From CAYJBH01 sp964371365 (GTDB lineage: Bacteria > Bacillota > Clostridia > Oscillospirales > Ruminococcaceae), in NCBI GenBank assembly GCA_964371365.1, contig CAYJMO010000036.1:1-19765 (forward strand): a DNA stretch of 19,765 nt, in the 5' to 3' direction. Below, piece by piece: positions 15,533 to 19,765 of the stretch. The notes beneath the pieces are model-generated. The model was given only the letters and a program-made list of their open reading frames with translations. It ran no database searches and was not told the origin of the DNA. The position numbers and the translations under genes are program-made. Numbering within the stretch: position 1 is the first letter of the stretch; each line of letters starts with the position of its first letter.

Positions 15533-16801
15533 ATGATAACCGCAATAGTTGGGACAAACTGGGGTGACGAGGGCAAGGGTAGAATGGTGGACCTACTCTC
15601 GAGTGATTATGATGTCATATGTCGGTATCAGGGTGGAAATAATGCCGGACACACCGTGATAAACGAACGCGGAAAATTTATTTTAAACCTGCTACCGTCC
15701 GGTATACTGCGTGAAACCACCGTCAACATAATGGGTAACGGAATGGTTGTGGACGTGGAACACCTTTGCAAGGAAATCAAATCACTCACCGAAAACGGCA
15801 TAAAAATAACACCGGAAAATCTTAAGATCAGCAACAGAGCAACCATCTGTATGCCATATCACGTCCTACAGGATTGCCTTGAAGAGGATAGGTTGCAGGA
15901 CAAAAAGTTTGGATCGACAAGACGAGGCATCGCGCCGGTATATGCCGATAAATTTTTAAAGAAAACACTGCGCTTTTCCGACCTTTTCGATGAGGCTACC
16001 CTTAAAGAGAAGATAATCGACATCGTGGAATGGAAAAATATCATGCTAAGTGGCTATGACACCGAGCCGCTTGTTCCCGACGAGGTTTTTGAGCGACTCA
16101 TGCAGAGTGCAAAACAACTCATACCTTATGTCACCGATGTGACAGTCTATCTGACAAAAGCGATAAAAGAAAATAAGAATATCATGTTTGAGGCACAGCT
16201 CGGTGCACTTCGTGATATCGACTTTGGAATATATCCTTACACCTCATCCTCCTCAACTCTTGCGGCATACGCTCCGATAGGAGCAGGCATCCCGGGCGTT
16301 AAATTAGAAGAGACAATAGGGATCATGAAAGCGTACTCCAGCTGTGTTGGTGAGGGTCCGTTCACCGCAGAACTTTTCGGCAGTGAGGCGGATGAGCTTC
16401 GCGGTGTGGGCAGTGAGTTCGGTGCCGCTACCGGCAGACCACGGCGTGTAGGCGGCTTTGATGTCGTAGCATCACGCTACGGCGTGCAGATGCAGGGCGC
16501 AACACAGATAGCACTGACTAAACTCGATATATTGAGCTACCTTAAAAAAATACCGGTTTGCACCGCGTACGAGATAGACGGCGTGATAACCAACGATTTC
16601 CCGACAGGGGATGCACTGGCAAAGGCGAAGCCGGTGTATGAATACATGGAGGGATTTGGCTGTGACATATCGGGATGCAGAACGCTTGAAGAACTGCCAA
16701 AATCAGCGGTGGATTATATCCGATACATCGAAAAACAGATGGACTGCCCAATAAAATACGTTTCGCTGGGACCGGACCGCGAGAGCTATATTAAACTATA
16801 A
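15533..16801 (+). CDS. purA: Adenylosuccinate synthetase PurA
   Basis: PurA joins IMP and aspartate with GTP to form adenylosuccinate on the way to AMP. It has 422 residues. The N-terminal signature GDEGKG is at 11-16 with catalytic Asp12, and NNAGHT carries catalytic His40. Further expected motifs are GSTRRGIAP, TSSSSTLA and the GRPRRVGGFD segment. AAGGAAG lies 5 nt before the ATG. It appears to head its own transcript with the glutamine-synthetase-like gene, the ANTAR gene and carA, all with short gaps. It is unusual company for nitrogen-assimilation genes, linked perhaps by aspartate/ammonia flux. Confidence 0.97.
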   Translation: MITAIVGTNWGDEGKGRMVDLLSSDYDVICRYQGGNNAGHTVINERGKFILNLLPSGILRETTVNIMGNGMVVDVEHLCKEIKSLTENGIKITPENLKISNRATICMPYHVLQDCLEEDRLQDKKFGSTRRGIAPVYADKFLKKTLRFSDLFDEATLKEKIIDIVEWKNIMLSGYDTEPLVPDEVFERLMQSAKQLIPYVTDVTVYLTKAIKENKNIMFEAQLGALRDIDFGIYPYTSSSSTLAAYAPIGAGIPGVKLEETIGIMKAYSSCVGEGPFTAELFGSEADELRGVGSEFGAATGRPRRVGGFDVVASRYGVQMQGATQIALTKLDILSYLKKIPVCTAYEIDGVITNDFPTGDALAKAKPVYEYMEGFGCDISGCRTLEELPKSAVDYIRYIEKQMDCPIKYVSLGPDRESYIKL

Positions 16802-16818
16802 TTAAGGAGCCGATAGAG

Positions 16819-18069
16819 ATGAATAACACTGTTAACGATGTATTGGAATTTATAAATGAAAACGATGTAAAATTCATTCGCTTGGGGTTTTGCGATCCGT
16901 TTGGTGTGCACAAAAACATCTCGATCATGGCAGACGAGCTTGCCGACGCCTTTGAAAAGGGGGTTGTTCTTAAAGGAAGTGCAATAAAGGGTTTTGAGGA
17001 GAGCACCCCTTTGCTCTTCCCCGACCCGACGACCTTGACCGTCCTCCCTTGGAGACCGGGTCCGGGTAGGGTGGTGCGTTTTTACTGTGATATCAAGGAC
17101 GTTAACGGAAATGATTGCTTTGTCGACAGCCGATTGATACTGAAAAATGTTTTAAGGGACTTTGAAAGTCGAGGACTTCGTTGTAAAATAGGCACCGACT
17201 GTGAGTTTTATCTTTTTAAAACCGATGAGGGCGGCGAGCCCACCTACAACACACTGGATTTTGGCGGATACTGCGACATTGCACCGCTCGACAAGGGTGA
17301 AAACATTCGACGTGAGATATGCCTAAATCTTGAGGAGATGGGCTTGCAACCGATGGTTTCGCACCACGAAAAGGGTCCGGGGCAGAATGAAATTGACTTT
17401 AAGTACAGCGACGCATTAAATGCCGCGGATAATTTTTTAACCTTTAAGTCGGTGGTGAAGGCTATCTCCGCGAGAAACGGGCTTTACGCCTCCTTCATGC
17501 CAAAACCGTTAAAAGACAAGGCGGGAAGTGGACTTAGACTGAACATATCTATCTCCGGAGCATCAAGAGAGGATTTTGTCAAAAAGGCGGATAGTTTTGT
17601 CGCCGGGATAATCAAAAAGGCCGTGCAGATTACCATGTTTTTAAATCCGACCGTAAACTCATACGATAGGCTGGATACACAGGGTATACCCTGTGTTGCG
17701 TGCAATGAGGACAGCCGTGCCAATCCGTTTGTAAAAATTGTGGAAAAAAACAACGAAAAGATGTTAATCGAGCTCAGCTCACCGGACTGTACCATCAATC
17801 CGTATCTTGCGTTTGCACTTATTTTAGCGGCGGGACTTTACGGAATTCAAAACAATCTTGCTCTGTCAGAGGTTAAAGGTGAAAGACAGCTGCCGCAATC
17901 TTTGCAGGAGGCAATACCGCTCGGTACAAACTCCGCGTTTGTCTCAGCCACAGTAGGGGCGCAGCTGTTAAATGCCATAGCGCATGAAAAAGGCCTGCAA
18001 TGCGAAAGATACAACGCTGCAAAGGATAAAGAAAGTTATATCGCCGAGAATTATTTCAGTCTTTATTAA
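16819..18069 (+). CDS. Glutamine synthetase-like protein with altered active site
   Basis: It has 416 residues, clearly a type I glutamine synthetase by overall sequence (TFKSVVKAI, FMPKPL, NPTVNSYDRL, SPDCTINPYLAF), but about 28 residues shorter than the B. subtilis enzyme. By alignment from memory to bacterial GSI (Salmonella numbering), D50 becomes Lys52, E129 becomes Asp127, H269 becomes Arg240, R359 becomes Ser320, and the E327 flap glutamate is missing around 286-290. E131, E212, E220 and E357 remain (Glu129, Glu184, Glu191, Glu318). Normal glutamine synthesis is therefore doubtful. It may be a pseudoenzyme, a sensor, or an enzyme for another amine or acid. AAGGAG lies 9 nt before the ATG. 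The ANTAR gene follows in the same operon, suggesting a regulatory pairing. Confidence 0.85.
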   Translation: MNNTVNDVLEFINENDVKFIRLGFCDPFGVHKNISIMADELADAFEKGVVLKGSAIKGFEESTPLLFPDPTTLTVLPWRPGPGRVVRFYCDIKDVNGNDCFVDSRLILKNVLRDFESRGLRCKIGTDCEFYLFKTDEGGEPTYNTLDFGGYCDIAPLDKGENIRREICLNLEEMGLQPMVSHHEKGPGQNEIDFKYSDALNAADNFLTFKSVVKAISARNGLYASFMPKPLKDKAGSGLRLNISISGASREDFVKKADSFVAGIIKKAVQITMFLNPTVNSYDRLDTQGIPCVACNEDSRANPFVKIVEKNNEKMLIELSSPDCTINPYLAFALILAAGLYGIQNNLALSEVKGERQLPQSLQEAIPLGTNSAFVSATVGAQLLNAIAHEKGLQCERYNAAKDKESYIAENYFSLY

Positions 18070-18094
18070 AGCTTTTTAACGCAAGATATTGAGG

Positions 18095-18101
18095 GGAGGT
18101 G
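18095..18101 (+). promoter_or_regulatory. Strong ribosome site of the ANTAR gene
   Basis: GGAGGTG lies 5 nt before an ATC codon at 18107. No ATG, GTG or TTG lies at a suitable distance in frame, which makes a non-standard start possible. Confidence 0.6.
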
Positions 18102-18106
18102 AGGAT

Positions 18107-18676
18107 ATCGAAAGCGCATTGATAGTTTCTGCATCGGATAAGGGAACGGAATTTTTATCAGGAATTATAAAGGAGTTCGCGGTAGAAAGAATAGTTACCA
18201 CCTCGACCGGACAACAGGCAAGGCGCATTATTTCAGATCAGGATTTCGATTTAGTTATAATCAATTCTCCGCTAAGGGATGAATCGGGCGAGCGACTCTC
18301 TCGCCACATCATCTCAAAGGAAATAAGCCAGGTTATCCTCATCGTAAAAAGCGACTACTATGAAGAGGTATCCAGCCTTGTCGAGGATGACGGTGTCATC
18401 ACTCTTGCAAAACCTATCAACAAAAGTATGTTGTGGTTTTCCCTAAAGCTTGCAAAGGTGGCGCATAACAGGATGCGAAAGATTCAAAAAGAAAACACAA
18501 AGTTGGTCGAAAAAATTGAGGACATCAAGATTGTATCAAGGGCGAAAAGCCTGTTAATATCTTATCTCAACATGACAGAGGACGAGGCTCACAAACACAT
18601 CGAACGGGAGGCGATGGACAGCAGAGTGACAAGACGAGCCGTCGCCGAGGGGATATTGAGAATGTATGAAAATTAG
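18107..18676 (+). CDS. ANTAR-domain transcription antiterminator with pseudo-receiver (NitR-like)
   Basis: About 189 residues: an N-terminal receiver-like fold (1-115), a coiled coil (about 120-145), then a C-terminal ANTAR domain with the RAKSLLISYLNM...EAHKHIEREAM pattern. ANTAR proteins bind paired RNA hairpins with A1/G4 hexaloops and prevent intrinsic termination. The receiver lacks the phospho-acceptor: the usual Asp is Asn53 in LVIINSP. The acidic pair is also absent, while the KP lysine (Lys102) remains, so phosphorylation control is unlikely. Clostridial glnA loci are known to carry such a regulator (NitR in C. saccharobutylicum). The start is odd: TTG at 18089 lies before the ribosome site and TTG at 18119 is 17 nt beyond it, whereas ATC at 18107 aligns with the usual family Met. 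Confidence 0.85.
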   Translation: MESALIVSASDKGTEFLSGIIKEFAVERIVTTSTGQQARRIISDQDFDLVIINSPLRDESGERLSRHIISKEISQVILIVKSDYYEEVSSLVEDDGVITLAKPINKSMLWFSLKLAKVAHNRMRKIQKENTKLVEKIEDIKIVSRAKSLLISYLNMTEDEAHKHIEREAMDSRVTRRAVAEGILRMYEN

Positions 18677-18705
18677 CAATGAATAAATATATAAGGGAGA
18701 CAGGG

Positions 18706-19765
18706 ATGAATAACCGCAGATATCTTATACTTGAAAACGGCATAATTTTTGAGGGCAAGGGGTTTGGTGCCAACGGCGACATTATAGGTGAGGTTGTCTT
18801 TACTACGGGGATGACCGGCTACCTTGAAACATTGACCGACCCCAGTTATCATGGTCAGATAGTGCTTCAAACATTTCCTCTCATAGGCAACTACGGCGTT
18901 ATATCCGGTGACCTTGAGAGCAGTTCAATAGGTGCATCGGCATATATTGTAAAGCACAGGTGTCAGAATCCCTCAAACTTTCGCAGTGAAGGGGATATTG
19001 ACACCTTTTTAGCGACCAATAACATTGTCGGACTATACGATATAGACACCCGAGCGTTAACAAAGATAATACGCAAGAACGGTGTAATGAACGGTATAAT
19101 CACATCGACAGACCCGAAGTTGATGGATTTAGACCCTGTGAAGGCGTATAAAATAATCGCAGCGGTAAAGGCCGTCGGTGTAAAGTCACCTAAACTATAC
19201 AAAACAGAGCATAAGAAACATACCGTCGCTTTGCTCGACTTCGGATATAAGCGAAACATTGTCAGAGAGCTTGTAAATCGCGGTTGTGATGTGCACGTTT
19301 TGCCTGCAACGAGCACAATTACGGATATATATAGTGTGGGTGCGGATGGCGTGATGCTATCCAACGGACCCGGAGACCCTGCCGAAAACACCGAGATAAT
19401 AAGCAACCTTAAAGATATCTATGAAAGCGACATACCCATTTTCGGAATCTGTCTCGGTCATCAACTTTTAGCGTTGGCTAATGGATTTAAAACCCAAAAG
19501 TTGACTTTTGGTCACCGAGGGGCAAATCAACCGGTCAAAGATTTGACCACCGGCAGAGTGTATATATCAAGCCAAAATCACGGGTACGCCGTCTGCAACG
19601 ACAGCATAGATACCGAGCGTGCGGGTTTGTGGTTTGAGAATGTAAACGACAAGACCTGTGAGGGGATTATCTACAAAAAACCCAACGTTCGATCCGTTCA
19701 GTTTCATCCCGAGGCATCGGCAGGACCGCTCGACACCGGATTTTTATTCGATGAATTTGTAAAAA
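18706..19765 (+). CDS. carA: Carbamoyl-phosphate synthase small (glutaminase) chain CarA, 3' end cut by the window
   Basis: CarA hydrolyses glutamine and passes ammonia to CarB to make carbamoyl phosphate for PyrB and arginine synthesis. It has 353 codons visible and no stop before the edge; only a few residues should be missing. The N-terminal CarA domain reads FTTGMTGYLETLTDPSYHGQ. The class I amidotransferase domain has LSNGPGDP, nucleophile Cys249 in FGICLGHQL, and His334/Glu336 in FHPEASAGP. AGGGAGA precedes the ATG, 29 nt after the ANTAR stop. It links the glutamine cluster to the divergent pyr operon. carB probably follows outside the window. Confidence 0.96.
   Translation, partial: MNNRRYLILENGIIFEGKGFGANGDIIGEVVFTTGMTGYLETLTDPSYHGQIVLQTFPLIGNYGVISGDLESSSIGASAYIVKHRCQNPSNFRSEGDIDTFLATNNIVGLYDIDTRALTKIIRKNGVMNGIITSTDPKLMDLDPVKAYKIIAAVKAVGVKSPKLYKTEHKKHTVALLDFGYKRNIVRELVNRGCDVHVLPATSTITDIYSVGADGVMLSNGPGDPAENTEIISNLKDIYESDIPIFGICLGHQLLALANGFKTQKLTFGHRGANQPVKDLTTGRVYISSQNHGYAVCNDSIDTERAGLWFENVNDKTCEGIIYKKPNVRSVQFHPEASAGPLDTGFLFDEFVK

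Noticed and set aside
16129..16144. TGTCAC-CGAT-GTGACA palindrome in purA
   Set aside because: Isolated, inside a conserved coding gene and with no related copies in the window.
19533..19548. GGTCAA-AGAT-TTGACC inverted repeat in carA
   Set aside because: Half-sites have the opposite polarity and a 4-bp spacer, so it is not a member of the pyr motif family; probably chance.

Overview
The window reads as chromosomal DNA of a low-to-mid GC Firmicute, most likely an uncultured gut-type member of Clostridia. The evidence is the class 1B PyrD/PyrK pair, aspartate transcarbamoylase with a PyrI regulatory chain, an ANTAR regulator beside a glutamine-synthetase homologue, strong AGGAGG-type ribosome sites and near-consensus sigma-A promoters. 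No mobile element, CRISPR array, tRNA or rRNA is visible.

Left half (minus strand, from about 7351 down to 1636): a complete de novo pyrimidine operon ordered pyrC-pyrK-pyrD-pyrF-pyrE-pyrB-pyrI. It is driven by a perfect TTGACA-17-TATAAT promoter. An intrinsic terminator (7225-7257) lies between this promoter and the body of pyrC, inside the open frame of pyrC itself, which suggests translation-coupled attenuation of the E. coli pyrBI kind. Downstream on the same strand are two tandem PP2C-type protein phosphatases (1553 to 20).

Right half (plus strand, 7570 to the end): a divergent set of glutamine/glutamate-nitrogen genes. These are glnS (GlnRS), gltB and gltD (glutamate synthase), purA, a glutamine-synthetase-like gene, an ANTAR antiterminator with a pseudo-receiver, and carA cut by the window edge. 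glnS, gltB and purA each have a recognisable promoter. gltB has a leader with an intrinsic terminator whose 5' arm overlaps a small hairpin with an A1/G4 hexaloop, the loop type ANTAR proteins bind.

Metabolically the halves meet at glutamine: GltBD makes glutamate, CarA uses glutamine to make carbamoyl phosphate, and PyrB uses that product.

Three things stand out. (1) A bipartite palindrome, TTGACC-N5-GGTCAA, occurs six times perfectly and six more times with one mismatch between 895 and 7118, in different codon frames and between genes. I found none in the divergent right half. (2) The glutamine-synthetase homologue lacks several catalytic residues and sits directly upstream of an ANTAR protein whose receiver lacks the phospho-acceptor Asp. 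Together they look like a nitrogen-sensing antitermination module, with the gltB leader as a candidate target. (3) The pyrC attenuator is embedded in coding sequence.
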